64,000 nt of DNA, taken from Nonomuraea angiospora. Lineage in GTDB: Bacteria > Actinomycetota > Actinomycetes > Streptosporangiales > Streptosporangiaceae. The translations under genes were made by a program, and so were the position numbers. Every line of letters starts with the position of its first letter. Position 1 is the stretch's first letter. The notes under the pieces are model-generated. The model was given only the letters and a program-made list of their open reading frames with translations. It searched no databases and was not told the DNA's origin. Positions 1-9,625 of the stretch are shown here, one piece after another. The DNA lies in NCBI RefSeq assembly GCF_014873145.1, contig NZ_JADBEK010000001.1, forward strand, positions 11,098,001 through 11,162,000, given 5' to 3'.

Positions 1-907
1 CGAAGGTGGGGGTCTGGTCGGGTCCGTGCGCCTCCGTCCAGGCGTCGCGCAGGCCGAGCGCGGACGCGGGGGTGTCCGTGCCGTCGTTGAAGTCGCCCAG
101 CAGGATCACGTCGCCGTCCACGCCGGCCAGCCCCTCGGCGATCCTGGCCAGCTCCGCCCGCCGCCTGTCCGCGCCGTCGGCGGAATGGTCGCTGGTCAGG
201 TGGGTGGCGGCCACGACGAGGACGCCGGAGGCGGTGTCCACGGCGATGGCGGCCACCGACTTGTGCGGGCCGAGCTCGTGCCGGGCCGCCTCCCGTACGG
301 GCAGCCGGCTGAGCAGCAGCAGGCCGCTGTCGTCGACGTCCGGGCCGTACGGGTCGGCGCCGAGGGTGTAGCCGGCGCGTACCCAGGGGGCGGCCAGCAG
401 CATCGACACCAGCGCGGGCTCGACCTCCTGCAGGGCGATCACGTCGGCGTCGGCCTCCTGCAGGGCCGCGAGGAGCAGGGGACGGCGCCGGGCGGTGTCG
501 AGGCGATCGCTGTCGTAGCGGTCCCACAGCGTGTTCCACGTCAGCACGCGCGGAGCCGGGATCCCGGAGCGCCCGCGTCCCGTGGCGGGCCGCCATCCGC
601 CCGCCGGATCCCAGGCGTGCGGGGTCCTGGCCGTGAAGGACGGCGGCCGCAGGCGGCGCGGGTCGCGGGCCCGGCCGGCCTCGCTGGTGTCGACGCGGTC
701 CAGGCCCGTGGCGCGGTCCCAGACCAGCTCGCCGTCCGCCTCGACGAACAGCACCCGGTGCCACGGGATGTCGCCGCCCGGGGTGAAGGCGGGCAGCGCG
801 ACGCGCTTGGGGTCGGCGTTGCGCTGGCCGACTCCGAAGACGAACCGGGACGGGTCGAACCGCGGGTCCCAGCGGATCCGGTGGTAGATCTCCTCGCTGG
901 TACGCAT
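1..907 (-). CDS. MJ1316 (DUF504)-EEP domain RNA-repair protein, C-terminus cut by window edge
   Basis: Reading leftward from the ATG at 907, 302 codons are open to the window edge, so the C-terminus is missing. Residues 1-75 resemble the MJ1316/DUF504 domain, predicted in the literature to recognise RNA ends with cyclic phosphates. Residues 120-302 look like an endonuclease/exonuclease/phosphatase (EEP) domain: LTWNTL near 122, metal-binding Glu in IALQEV near 161, ATHLTSDH near 234-241 and GDFND at 271-275. The start overlaps the stop of the upstream RNA ligase gene by one base (TGATG), implying coupled translation. The inferred role is recognition and trimming or dephosphorylation of broken RNA ends before ligation. 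The family calls come from motifs only. Confidence 0.8.
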   Translation of the reverse strand, partial: MRTSEEIYHRIRWDPRFDPSRFVFGVGQRNADPKRVALPAFTPGGDIPWHRVLFVEADGELVWDRATGLDRVDTSEAGRARDPRRLRPPSFTARTPHAWDPAGGWRPATGRGRSGIPAPRVLTWNTLWDRYDSDRLDTARRRPLLLAALQEADADVIALQEVEPALVSMLLAAPWVRAGYTLGADPYGPDVDDSGLLLLSRLPVREAARHELGPHKSVAAIAVDTASGVLVVAATHLTSDHSADGADRRRAELARIAEGLAGVDGDVILLGDFNDGTDTPASALGLRDAWTEAHGPDQTPTF

Positions 908-2745
908 CACGCCTCCAAGGTTCCGTCCACGTCGTCGACCGTGCCGCGCGCCCCGACGTACCAGGTGCGGTGGGCCTGTCCGGGGTACGGCGGGACGAAC
1001 CGGCGCGCCTGCGCGGCCAGCACGTGCGAGGGCACCGGATGGGCGCGGCGGGTGTTGCGCCGGTGCAGCTCGTCCTCCTCCACCAGCACGACCGCGTGCG
1101 TGGTCAGCGCGTCGCGGCGGCGCGCCACGGCGTGGACGAGGGAACGCTGGTGCTGGTTGAGCGAGGTGGCGTCCCACACCACGGTGCCGCCGACGGCCAG
1201 GGCGGCGTCGAGCCGGTCCAACCCCTCGCCGAGCACCTCCCGGTTGGCCCGCTGGTCCGCCCGCGAGCCGCGGGCCTGGCGCAGGTCGTCCAGCGACAGG
1301 TACGCGTCGATCCCCGGCAGGCCCGCCGCGAACGTGCTCTTCCCGCTGCCGGACGGCCCGACCAGCTGCACCAGCCCGGGGAACGGCCTGGAGCGCCACC
1401 GCCAGGTCGCAGCCACGGCCTCCTCGACCGTCGCGATGCGTCCCCTGGCCCAGGAGTCGCGGGCCTCCGCCCAGCACCGGTCGGCCGCCTGCGGGCCGAG
1501 TCCGGCCAGGGCCTCGCGCAGGCCGGCGCGTAACGGCTCCAGCGGCTCCGGGCCGAGCAGCCCGGCGTCCTCGGCGTGCAGGGCCGACCATTCGACCTGC
1601 TCGCGGGCCTGAACGCTCTCCTCGTCCGCGCGTCCGGCCAGCACGGCCGCCGCGACGGCGTGCAGCACGCCCAGGTCGGCGGCCAGCGCCATGCGCCCCA
1701 GCCCGGCCCGCCGCTCCTCGTCCGGGTACGGGCGATGCAGCGCACCGTGCAGCCCGGCCAGATCCGCGACCCGCCGCGCCGCCCGCATGCCCAGCGGCCC
1801 CGCCAGCCGCGCCGCCAGCCCGGCCCGCGGCACGGCGCGCGCCACCACGGCCAGCACCCCTGCCAGCCGGGCATCCCCACACCGGCCGATCGCATCCACC
1901 CGCGCCGCCACTTCGGCCACCGCCTCATGAGCCGTCGCCGCCTCGTGAGCCGTCGCGACCTCGGCCGCCGCCTCCGGAGCCGCCGCCACGTCGGCCGCCG
2001 CCTCCGGAGCCGCCGCCACCTCGGCCGCAGCCTCCTGGGTCACTCCTTCGGCTCCGGGCAGGTCCAGCGCGGCCAGCAGGGCGTTCGTGTCGGGGTCCGC
2101 GCCCGAGCGCACCGCCCACAGCGCCGCGGCCGGGCCCAGGCCGTTCGGCACGACGGTGGCGTGCATCCAGTGCGTGTCCGTCCGCACGTGCCGCGGCCGC
2201 ACCCACTTGGCCACCCGCCCCGCGAACTCCTCCCGCCCGAATCCCCCGGCGGCCCGCACCACGTAGCCCTCCTGCCGGTCCAGGTCCAGCCGCAACCCCC
2301 GCAGCGCCCGCTCGTCGAAGACGCCGCGCCACAGCACCGGCGGCACCGGGATCCCGAGCCCGCGCAGGAAGGCGACCGTGTGGTCCCAGTCGAGGCACCG
2401 ATCGCCGTCCCAGACCGAGAACCCGTAGAACCAGCTCTCCAGCCCCTGGTACGCGATGGAGTGCCGGGCGTACATGCTCTCCCCGCACACGCGCCACCCC
2501 GCGGGGATCCGCCCGCCGATCCGCCCCTGCAGCCCCTTCACCCACGCGCGGGACGGATGGTGGGCCGAGTCCAGCGACCTGGCGTGCATCCCGTCGGCGT
2601 AGAGGGTGGTGTTCTCCCCGTCGAGCTTCTCGGTGACCACGACCTCGCGCCCGCGCAGCCCGGACAGGTCGCCCGCGCGCACGTCGTCCGGGGTCGCGCC
2701 GGGCGACCAGGGCAGGTGAGGGGTACGCGGATAGTGCACGCGCAT
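907..2745 (-). CDS. RNA ligase fused to a C-terminal polynucleotide-kinase-like domain
   Basis: This 612-residue protein starts at the ATG at 2745, which has a purine-rich GGGAGGGATC ribosome site directly upstream; in-frame start codons further upstream lack one. Residues 1-230 form a nucleotidyltransferase ligase domain: motif I TEKLDGEN with nucleophile Lys40, motif IV EGYVVR at 159-164 and motif V VAKWVR near 178-183. A low-complexity Ala/Glu linker covers about 235-282. Residues 455-612 form a P-loop kinase: GPSGSGKST near 463-471, then a WDATSLN segment typical of polynucleotide kinases. Ligase plus kinase would phosphorylate 5'-OH ends and seal RNA breaks. It is transcribed first in a coupled pair with the MJ1316-EEP gene. 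Confidence 0.85.
   Translation of the reverse strand: MRVHYPRTPHLPWSPGATPDDVRAGDLSGLRGREVVVTEKLDGENTTLYADGMHARSLDSAHHPSRAWVKGLQGRIGGRIPAGWRVCGESMYARHSIAYQGLESWFYGFSVWDGDRCLDWDHTVAFLRGLGIPVPPVLWRGVFDERALRGLRLDLDRQEGYVVRAAGGFGREEFAGRVAKWVRPRHVRTDTHWMHATVVPNGLGPAAALWAVRSGADPDTNALLAALDLPGAEGVTQEAAAEVAAAPEAAADVAAAPEAAAEVATAHEAATAHEAVAEVAARVDAIGRCGDARLAGVLAVVARAVPRAGLAARLAGPLGMRAARRVADLAGLHGALHRPYPDEERRAGLGRMALAADLGVLHAVAAAVLAGRADEESVQAREQVEWSALHAEDAGLLGPEPLEPLRAGLREALAGLGPQAADRCWAEARDSWARGRIATVEEAVAATWRWRSRPFPGLVQLVGPSGSGKSTFAAGLPGIDAYLSLDDLRQARGSRADQRANREVLGEGLDRLDAALAVGGTVVWDATSLNQHQRSLVHAVARRRDALTTHAVVLVEEDELHRRNTRRAHPVPSHVLAAQARRFVPPYPGQAHRTWYVGARGTVDDVDGTLEA
1961..2020. repeat. 30-nt tandem repeat encoding the Ala/Glu linker
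   Basis: Two adjacent 30-nt units, 1961-1990 and 1991-2020, are identical except at the last base, with degraded copies on both sides (about 1921-1960 and 2021-2036). They encode a 10-residue repeat of the type [10 protein letters not shown] in the ligase-kinase linker. Unit length is a multiple of three, so copy-number change would lengthen or shorten the linker without a frameshift. Confidence 0.85.
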
Positions 2746-2909
2746 GATCCCTCCCCCCGGCTCGGCCGGAGTCACTGTACAAGCGGCAAGAAACCCGACT
2801 CCATCGAATAAACCGTCGTTTCGGAAGCCAGGAGAAACTTTCATCGGCGGACCTCATCGACCGACCAGGCGAAATGACTCCCTGGGGTCGTGGCAACTGA
2901 CACGCTTCA

Positions 2910-2939
2910 TTGACACCCCATCAAAGTCACGCCGATACT
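2910..2939 (+). promoter_or_regulatory. Predicted promoter of the xylanase gene
   Basis: TTGACA at 2910-2915 and GATACT at 2934-2939 are separated by 18 nt, close to the vegetative sigma consensus, and lie about 48 nt upstream of the xylanase ATG. The surrounding 2746-2986 is clearly less GC-rich than the genes and holds no convincing ORF. It should also contain the divergent promoter of the RNA ligase pair, which I could not place. Confidence 0.5.
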
Positions 2940-2950
2940 TTCGCTACAAC

Positions 2951-2965
2951 TCCGATAATTTCGGA
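2951..2965. promoter_or_regulatory. Operator-like inverted repeat between promoter and xylanase start
   Basis: TCCGA, 5 nt, TCGGA: a perfect 5-bp inverted repeat just downstream of the predicted -10 and 22 nt before the xylanase ATG. This position suits a repressor site. Sugar-responsive repressors commonly control actinomycete xylanases, but no regulator is identified here. Confidence 0.4.
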
Positions 2966-2986
2966 ACCGTCGCGAGGAGGAAGCAC

Positions 2987-3940
2987 ATGCTCATCGGCCG
3001 TGCCTGCGCCCTGGTCGTGGCGCTGGTCGTCGCCATCGTGATGCCGCCCGGCATCGCCAACGCGGCCCCCATAACCTCCAACCAGACCGGCACCAACAAC
3101 GGCTACTTCTATTCGTTCTGGACCGACAGTGCCGGGTCGGTGTCCATGAACCTGGGATCCGGCGGCAATTACAGCACCTCATGGAGCAACACCGGCAATT
3201 TCGTCGCCGGTAAGGGCTGGAACCCCGGCGGGCGCAGGACCGTGAACTACTCGGGCAGCTTCAATCCGTCCGGCAACGCCTATCTGGCCCTCTACGGCTG
3301 GACGAGAAATCCGCTCGTGGAGTATTACGTCGTCGACAACTGGGGCACCTACCGGCCCACGGGCACGTACAAGGGCACGGTGACCAGCGACGGCGGCACG
3401 TACGACATCTACCAGACGACGCGGTACAACGCCCCCTCCATCGAAGGCACCAGAACCTTCAACCAGTACTGGAGCGTCCGGCAGTCGAAGAAGACGGGCG
3501 GAACCATCACCGCCGGCAACCACTTCGACGCCTGGGCCCGCTACGGCATGAGCCTGGGCAGCCACGACTACATGATCCTCGCGACCGAGGGATACCAGAG
3601 CAGCGGAAACTCCAACATCACGGTGGACGCCTCCTCCGGAGGAGGCGGCGGCGGTGGCAACCCCGGCGGCGGCTGCACCGCGTCGCTGTCCGCGGGACAG
3701 CAGTGGAGCGACCGCTACAACCTCAATGTCGCCGTCAGCGGCTCCAGCAACTGGACCGTGACGATGAACGTGCCGTCCCCGGCGAAGATCATCGCCACCT
3801 GGAACATCGCCGCCAGTTACCCCAGCGCCCAGGTGCTGACCGCCAAGCCCAACGGCAACGGCAACGGCAACAACTGGGGCGTGACGATCCAGCACAACGG
3901 CAACCAGACCTGGCCGACGGTCTCCTGCGGCGCCGGCTGA
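2987..3940 (+). CDS. Secreted GH11 endo-1,4-beta-xylanase with C-terminal CBM2
   Basis: The protein has 317 residues and starts at the ATG at 2987 behind GAGGAGG. Residues 1-27 are a Sec-type signal peptide ending ANA. Residues 28-215 are a glycoside hydrolase family 11 jelly roll: nucleophile Glu112 in NPLVEYYVV and acid/base Glu201 in [12 protein letters not shown] Gly-rich linker (217-229) leads to a carbohydrate-binding module family 2 domain (230-317), framed by Cys230 and Cys314 with the usual exposed tryptophans. It should cleave xylan outside the cell while anchored to plant cell-wall polysaccharide. It stands alone with its own promoter and a palindrome right after its stop. Confidence 0.95.
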   Translation: MLIGRACALVVALVVAIVMPPGIANAAPITSNQTGTNNGYFYSFWTDSAGSVSMNLGSGGNYSTSWSNTGNFVAGKGWNPGGRRTVNYSGSFNPSGNAYLALYGWTRNPLVEYYVVDNWGTYRPTGTYKGTVTSDGGTYDIYQTTRYNAPSIEGTRTFNQYWSVRQSKKTGGTITAGNHFDAWARYGMSLGSHDYMILATEGYQSSGNSNITVDASSGGGGGGGNPGGGCTASLSAGQQWSDRYNLNVAVSGSSNWTVTMNVPSPAKIIATWNIAASYPSAQVLTAKPNGNGNGNNWGVTIQHNGNQTWPTVSCGAG

Positions 3941-3944
3941 CCGC

Positions 3945-3960
3945 CGGAAAGATCTTTCCG
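3945..3960. terminator. Perfect 16-bp palindrome after the xylanase stop
   Basis: CGGAAAGATCTTTCCG starts 4 nt after the xylanase TGA. It can fold into a short hairpin ending the transcript, although no T-run follows. It is also about 95 nt upstream of the SARP gene at 4055, so it could instead be an operator for that gene. Confidence 0.45.
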
Positions 3961-4054
3961 CGCCTGTCCCTCTCGACCATGAATGCCCGCTGGGTCACAA
4001 TCGGCGCTGGTGCCACAAGCACGCTACAGAGCCACCACAGGCAAGGAGCGGGTC

Positions 4055-6850
4055 ATGGTAGACGCGACCTTTGCAATCTTGGGCCCGGTGCGGGTGAGCT
4101 GGGCAGATGGCCGGCAGGCGCATCTCAGTGGCAAGCCGCGCGCCGTCCTCGCCAGCCTGCTGCTCAACGTCAACACGCTGGTGTCCAGGGAACGGCTGGT
4201 GGAGGCACTGTGGGAGAACCCTCCTGCCTCCGCCATCCCCAACCTGCAGACCTACATCGGCCAGCTCCGCAAGAGCCTGTCGCTCGGCGCGCGGCTGCTC
4301 ACCAGGGAGACGGGCTACACCTTCGAGGCGCGCGCCGAGGAGGTGGACCTCCTGCAGTTCGAACAGGGGATCCGGCTGGCGCGGAAGGAGGCCGAAGCGG
4401 GTGACGTCCGCGCCGCCGTCGCCCAGTTCGAGAGGGCCCTGGGGATGTGGCGGGGCAAGCCCGCCGAAGGCACCAAGCTCTCCGGCCACATGCTCGCCCG
4501 CGTGACCGAGCTGGAAGAGCGGCTGGCCGTGGTCAGGCTGGACTGGGCCGAAGCGAAACTCGCCCTCGGCCGGCCCGCGGAGGTGATCGAGGACCTCCGC
4601 GCGTTCGTCGCCGACCAGCCGCTGCGCGAGCGCGCGTGGCGGCTGCTCATGCTCGCGCACTCGCGGGCGGGGCAGCGGGACAAGGCGCTGGAGGCCTTCC
4701 AGCGCGCCCGCTCGGTGCTCACCGACGAGCTGGGCCTGGAGCCCGGCGAGGAGCTCCAGCAGTTGCAGGCCGCCATCCTGGCCGGCACCACGCCCGTGAG
4801 CGGGCCCGCACCATGGACGCCGGTCTGCCGGCTCCCCTCGGACGTCAAGCATTTCAGCGGCAGGGAAGCCGAGCTGTTCGAGCTGGACGGGCTCCTCCCG
4901 CTCCCGGACGAGGCCCCGCCGCGCACCGCCACGACCTGCGTGATCACCGGCACCGGCGGGGTCGGAAAGACCGCGCTCGCCGCGCACTGGGCCCACACGG
5001 CACGCGACCGCTTCCCCGACGGCCAGCTCTATGTGGACCTGCGGGGGTTCAGCCCCGGCGCGACGCCCATGTCGCCGTCGGAGGCGGTGCGGATCCTGCT
5101 GGGGTTCCTCCACGTGCCGCACCACCGGATGCCCTCCGCCTTCGGCGAGCAGATCGGGCTCTACCGGAGCCTGCTGGCCGGCCGGCGGGTGCTCGTCCTC
5201 CTGGACAACGCCCGCGAACCGGACCAGGTGCGCCCCCTGCTGCCCCCGTCTCCGGAGGCCCTCACCCTGGTGACCAGCCGGACCGCGCTCACCGGCCTGA
5301 TCGCGGCCGAGGGCGCCCACCTGCTGCGGCTCGCGCCGCTCTCCGACGCGCAGGCCGGCCAGCTGCTGAGACGCCGCCTGGGCCAGGACCGCATGGCGGC
5401 CGAACGCGAGGCGGTGGACGACATCATCAAGACGTGCGCGGGGTTGCCGCTGGCGCTCGGGATCGTCGCCGCGCGGGCCATCATCAACGCCGGGCTCCCC
5501 CTCACCGCGCTGGCGGACGAGCTCCAGGCCGAGCCCACCCGGCTGGACGCCCTGCAGACCGACGAGCTCAGCACCGACCTGCGGGAGGTCTTCGGCTCCT
5601 CCTATCGCGTGCTGGCTCCCGAGGCGGCCGAGACCTTCGCCCACCTGGGGCTCGTGCCGGGCCCGGACGCGAGCGTGCTCGCCGTCGCCGGCCTCATCGG
5701 CCGCCCCGTGGCGCACACCCGTACGCTGCTGCGCACCCTGGAAACCGCCCATCTGGTGGATCAGCACGTTCCCGGCCGGTACCGGATGCACGACCTCGTC
5801 CGCCTCTACGCCATCGACCGCGCCCGCCTCGACCTGAGCGCGCAGGCCCGTGCCGATGGCGTGCGCCGCCTCGTGGACTTCTACCTGCACACCTCGTACG
5901 CCGCCGACCGCCTGCTCTCCCCGCGCCGGCGCAACGCCATCCGGATGGAGCCGCCGGCTCCAGGCTCCCTGACGGAAGCCCTGGCGGACGTGGCGGCGGC
6001 CCAGGCGTGGTTCAAGGCCGAGCACGCCTGCCTGCTCGCCGCCCAGCGGCTGGCGGCCGAGCACGATCTCCATGACCCCGTGTGGCAGCTGGCCTGGACG
6101 CTCGACACCTTCCACCTGGGCCACAACCTGCTCCAGAACTGTGTCTCGGCCTGGCGCCTGGCGTCCGGCGCCGTCGAGCACCTGACCGATCCGGCCGCCC
6201 ATGCCCTGGTCCACCAGCTGCTCGGCCGCGCCTGCACCCGGGCGGGGCTGCACGCGGAGTCGCTGTCCCATTTCGCCGAGGCCCTCGCCCGGTACGAGCA
6301 GCTCGGAGACGTCGCCGGGCAGGCCTATGTCCGCCATACGCTCGCGCTGGCGTGGGGCCACCGGGGCGAGCCCGCGCGGGCGCTGGTCCAGCTGGAGCAC
6401 GCCCTGCGGCTGTACCAGGACATCGACGACGCCATGGGGGAGGCCAACGCGCTCAACTCCCTGGGGTGGGCCACCGCGATGGTCGGCGACTTCACCAGGG
6501 CCCAGGAGCACTGCGAGCGGGCGCTGGCCCTGCTCCGCAGCCACGGCGACCGCAACGGCGAGGCGGCCACCCTCGACAGTCTCGGCTACATCGCCCACCA
6601 CACCGGGCGTCACGCCCGGGCCCTCGACTACTACCGCGAGGCCCTGACGTTGCGGCGGGAGACCGGCAACGTCAGCCAGGAGGCCGACACGCTCCTCCAC
6701 CTCGGCGACACCCACCACGCCCTCGGCCAGGACGACGAGGCCGCCCGGACCTGGGGCCAGGCCCTGGCCATCTACCAGGACCAGCACCGCACCGAGCAGT
6801 CGAAGCAGGTGCGGGAGCGGCTCGAGGCCCTGGGAGCGAGATCCTCCTAG
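4055..6850 (+). CDS. AfsR/SARP-family regulator with NB-ARC and TPR domains (first of three)
   Basis: This 931-residue protein starts at the ATG at 4055 behind AAGGAG. Residues 1-95 are an OmpR-like winged helix and about 96-245 the bacterial transcriptional activation domain, together the SARP DNA-binding unit. A NB-ARC/STAND ATPase follows, with P-loop GTGGVGKTA near residue 298, then a helical region and TPR repeats from about 720 to the end. AfsR-type proteins activate secondary-metabolite genes by binding heptameric direct repeats near -35, with the ATPase/TPR part acting as a signal switch. No biosynthetic cluster is adjacent; the convergent neighbour is a phosphatase, with which it shares its last bases. 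Confidence 0.92.
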   Translation: MVDATFAILGPVRVSWADGRQAHLSGKPRAVLASLLLNVNTLVSRERLVEALWENPPASAIPNLQTYIGQLRKSLSLGARLLTRETGYTFEARAEEVDLLQFEQGIRLARKEAEAGDVRAAVAQFERALGMWRGKPAEGTKLSGHMLARVTELEERLAVVRLDWAEAKLALGRPAEVIEDLRAFVADQPLRERAWRLLMLAHSRAGQRDKALEAFQRARSVLTDELGLEPGEELQQLQAAILAGTTPVSGPAPWTPVCRLPSDVKHFSGREAELFELDGLLPLPDEAPPRTATTCVITGTGGVGKTALAAHWAHTARDRFPDGQLYVDLRGFSPGATPMSPSEAVRILLGFLHVPHHRMPSAFGEQIGLYRSLLAGRRVLVLLDNAREPDQVRPLLPPSPEALTLVTSRTALTGLIAAEGAHLLRLAPLSDAQAGQLLRRRLGQDRMAAEREAVDDIIKTCAGLPLALGIVAARAIINAGLPLTALADELQAEPTRLDALQTDELSTDLREVFGSSYRVLAPEAAETFAHLGLVPGPDASVLAVAGLIGRPVAHTRTLLRTLETAHLVDQHVPGRYRMHDLVRLYAIDRARLDLSAQARADGVRRLVDFYLHTSYAADRLLSPRRRNAIRMEPPAPGSLTEALADVAAAQAWFKAEHACLLAAQRLAAEHDLHDPVWQLAWTLDTFHLGHNLLQNCVSAWRLASGAVEHLTDPAAHALVHQLLGRACTRAGLHAESLSHFAEALARYEQLGDVAGQAYVRHTLALAWGHRGEPARALVQLEHALRLYQDIDDAMGEANALNSLGWATAMVGDFTRAQEHCERALALLRSHGDRNGEAATLDSLGYIAHHTGRHARALDYYREALTLRRETGNVSQEADTLLHLGDTHHALGQDDEAARTWGQALAIYQDQHRTEQSKQVRERLEALGARSS

Positions 6851-9513
6851 AGGGCGGGCGGGGCCGGCTGGAGGGGCTGTTCGGTCCAGATGCACTTGCC
6901 GGAGTCGGTGTAGCGGGTGCCCCAGCGGTGGGAGATCGCGGAGACGAGCTGGAGCCCGCGGCCGCCCTCGTCGGTGTCGGCGGCGCGGCGGATGCGGGGC
7001 GTGGTCAGGCTGCCGTCGGAGACCTCGCAGGTGAGCACGGCGCTGCGGAGCAGGCGCAGGTGGATGGGGCCCTTGGCGTGGCGGACGACGTTGCCGACCA
7101 GCTCGCTGGCCAGCAGCTCGGTGGTCATCGACAGGTCGTCCAGGTGCCAGGCGCTGAGCTGGGCGCGGACGTGTTCGCGGGCCTCGCCGGCGGCCTTGGG
7201 GTGTTCGGGCAGCGGCCAGGTGGCCATGTCGTCCTTCGGCAGCGCATGGGTGCGGACGACCAGCAGGGCGGCGTCGTCGGCGGTGCCCTGCCGGCCGGGC
7301 AGCAGGGTGGCGGTGAGGCTGTCGCACAGGGATTCCAGGCATTCGGCGCAGTGCAGCGGGGCCGCTTCCCGGTCCTGGTGCCGGCACGCCGCCACCGGCG
7401 GGATCCCGGGGACCGCGTCGCCCAGCGCCTTGGCGAGATCGGCGATGCCCTGGTCGATGTCGAGGGTGGCGGATTCGACCAGGCCGTCGGTGTACAGCAC
7501 CAGCAGGCTGCCTTCGGGCAGCTCCATCCGCACGGTGTCGAAGGGCGGGGTGGCGGCGCCGAGGGGCGAGTTCGGATCGGCGTCGGGGAAGTGGACGGCG
7601 CCGTCGGGGTGGACGACGGCGGGCGGCGGATGGCCGGCGCGGGTGACCACGCAGGAGCGGGTGGTGGCGTCGTAGACCAGGTACAGGCAGGTGGCGTAGA
7701 AGTCGTCGCCGAGGTCGCTGACCACCTCGTTGAGGTGGGTGAGCAGCTCGTCGGGAGGCAGCTCCAGGTCGGCCAGGGTGCGGACCGCCGTACGCAGGCG
7801 GCCCATGGTGGCCGCCTCGGCCACGCCGTGCCCCATGACGTCGCCGATGACGATGGCGACCCGGTCCGCCGACAGCGGGATGACGTCGTACCAGTCGCCG
7901 CCCACCTCCATGTCCTTGCCGGCGGGCAGGTAGCGGGCCGCGGCGGTGACCGCGGGCACGCTGGGCAGCCCGCGGGGGAGCAGCCCGCGCTGCAGCTCCT
8001 GGGCGCGCGCGTGCTCCCGGTCGTACAGGCGGGCCCGTTCCATGGCCTGGGCGATCAGCCCGCTGAGCGTGGTCAGCAGGTTGCGCTCCTCGCCTGTGAA
8101 CTGGCGCGGCTCGGCGAAGGAGACGACACAGCTGCCGACGGGGCGTCCCGAGGCGATCATCGGCAGGAAGGCCCACGCCTTCTTGCCGCCCGCCGCCGGC
8201 AGGTCGGCCGTCTCGGGGTAGCGCTCGATGTACTCCTCGACCGAGTTGATGAACAGAGGCGTGCGCTCCCGCAGGGTTTGAGAGATCGGGAGCCCCGCGG
8301 TGGCGGGGATCCGGGTCACCCGGTCGACGAACTCCTGCGAGTACCCGGTGAACCCGACCGGCCGCAGGTGGTCGCCCTCCAGGAAGGTGAGCATGAGACC
8401 GGCGGCGTCGAACGCCGGCAGGATGTGCTCGGCGGAGGCGTCGAAGACGTCCCGCACGGTGACCGCCTCGGCCAGCGCCCTGGTCAGCTGCCTGATGCGG
8501 GCGGAGCGCCCCTGGGCCGCGCGTTCGGTGTGACCCGTCTGCTGCTCGGCGACCGCCTCGAGGTCGTCATGGGTCTTGGTGATGTCCCACAGCGTGCCGA
8601 CCATGCGCGCCGGCTCGCCGTTCTCGTCGACCAGCAACCGGCCGCGGGCCCGTACCCAGACGTTCGTCCCGTCCGGGCGGCGCACCCGGTACTCGGTGCT
8701 GTACATCCTGCCCGCGCGGATCGCCTCGTCGATGTCGGTCAGCACCCACGGCAGATCCTCGGGGTGGACCAGGGCCATCCAGGTCTCGATGCGTCCGTCG
8801 AAGGTGCCCGGCTCGATGCCGAGCAGCGTCAGCATCGCGTCGTTCCAGATGGCGTCCCCCGTCCGGATGTCCCAGTCCCACGTGCCGATGGTCTCCAGGT
8901 GCCGCGGCAGGTGCGAGCCGGCCGACCGGCCCCGCCCGCCCATGGGTCCCGCGCCGGGCGGTGGCGCGGAGGACCGGCCCAGGCGCTCGCCCACCCATCG
9001 GCTCAGCAGGTCGAGGAAGGCTCGTTGACCGGGCGAGAGCTCGTGCGAGGAGGCCGTCACGATCGACAGCGCGCCGAGCGGCCCGCCGGGGCCGAGCAGC
9101 GGGACGGCCGTCATCGCCGTGCCGACCGGCCAGGACCGCGCCTCGTCCGTGGCGGAGCCCTGCTGGGGGATGCCGGCGGCGACGTTGGCCATGGGGACCC
9201 GGACGGACGCGGCGGTCCGGAACGCGCGTGCCGGGGCGAGCGGGCCGTTGCCGTCGACGCGCTCCCACGCGCGGGTGAGCACGGGGGGTAGCCCGCTGGT
9301 TACGGCGAGACGCAGCCCGCCGCCGTGACCGGGGCTGCCGAGGTGCGCCATCCCGCCCAGCCCGGCAAGGTCGGCCACCGCCTGCTCGAGCGCGAACCGC
9401 AGGAGCTCGATCCCCCACAGATCGTCGTCGACCTCCGCGAGCAGCCGTCTTCGCTCCTCGGAAACCTGGCCCGCCGACCCGGTCCGCGGACCCTGCGCAC
9501 GCTGTTCGCCCAT
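6847..9513 (-). CDS. GAF-PAS-GAF-PP2C (SpoIIE-type) phosphatase with anti-sigma-factor-like ATPase domain
   Basis: The protein has 888 residues. The order is GAF (about 25-190), PAS (about 205-325, with HPEDLPWV and the PAC strand WVRARGRLL), GAF (about 345-500), PP2C/SpoIIE phosphatase (about 515-735, metal motif GGDWYDV near 537, DGLVES, DDAALL) and an RsbW-like HATPase (about 750-880, N-box ELVGNVVRHA, G-box DEGGRGLQLV). Such proteins sense a signal and reset partner-switching anti-sigma systems by dephosphorylating an anti-sigma antagonist; here a kinase-like domain is fused too. No transmembrane segment is seen, so it is cytosolic. It converges on the SARP gene at 4055, and both stop codons use the same CTAG. 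Confidence 0.9.
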   Translation of the reverse strand: MGEQRAQGPRTGSAGQVSEERRRLLAEVDDDLWGIELLRFALEQAVADLAGLGGMAHLGSPGHGGGLRLAVTSGLPPVLTRAWERVDGNGPLAPARAFRTAASVRVPMANVAAGIPQQGSATDEARSWPVGTAMTAVPLLGPGGPLGALSIVTASSHELSPGQRAFLDLLSRWVGERLGRSSAPPPGAGPMGGRGRSAGSHLPRHLETIGTWDWDIRTGDAIWNDAMLTLLGIEPGTFDGRIETWMALVHPEDLPWVLTDIDEAIRAGRMYSTEYRVRRPDGTNVWVRARGRLLVDENGEPARMVGTLWDITKTHDDLEAVAEQQTGHTERAAQGRSARIRQLTRALAEAVTVRDVFDASAEHILPAFDAAGLMLTFLEGDHLRPVGFTGYSQEFVDRVTRIPATAGLPISQTLRERTPLFINSVEEYIERYPETADLPAAGGKKAWAFLPMIASGRPVGSCVVSFAEPRQFTGEERNLLTTLSGLIAQAMERARLYDREHARAQELQRGLLPRGLPSVPAVTAAARYLPAGKDMEVGGDWYDVIPLSADRVAIVIGDVMGHGVAEAATMGRLRTAVRTLADLELPPDELLTHLNEVVSDLGDDFYATCLYLVYDATTRSCVVTRAGHPPPAVVHPDGAVHFPDADPNSPLGAATPPFDTVRMELPEGSLLVLYTDGLVESATLDIDQGIADLAKALGDAVPGIPPVAACRHQDREAAPLHCAECLESLCDSLTATLLPGRQGTADDAALLVVRTHALPKDDMATWPLPEHPKAAGEAREHVRAQLSAWHLDDLSMTTELLASELVGNVVRHAKGPIHLRLLRSAVLTCEVSDGSLTTPRIRRAADTDEGGRGLQLVSAISHRWGTRYTDSGKCIWTEQPLQPAPPAL

Positions 9514-9570
9514 CCCATCCCCTTACCACGTCGCCGGGGTCATCAGCGTTGATTTGGGGGAAAACTGTTC

Positions 9571-9598
9571 TTATTGGGGTATATGTCCTGAGTATAAC
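9571..9598 (+). promoter_or_regulatory. Possible promoter of the second SARP regulator
   Basis: TTATTG (9571-9576) and TATAAC (9593-9598) are separated by 16 nt in the only A+T-rich part of the divergent region between the phosphatase and the SARP gene at 9710. The leader would be about 105 nt and would carry two perfect palindromes. Confidence 0.35.
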
Positions 9599-9625
9599 TA
9601 CCCAGAACGCACGACTCCTTGAGGT

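Noticed and set aside
26..1612. 528-aa ORF on the plus strand
   Set aside because: Antisense shadow of the MJ1316-EEP and RNA ligase genes, which have clear family motifs on the minus strand; the product is Arg/Gly/Ala-rich without motifs.
3995..8176. 1393-aa minus-strand ORF
   Set aside because: Covers the SARP gene and part of the phosphatase in other frames; low-complexity composition typical of GC-rich antisense frames.
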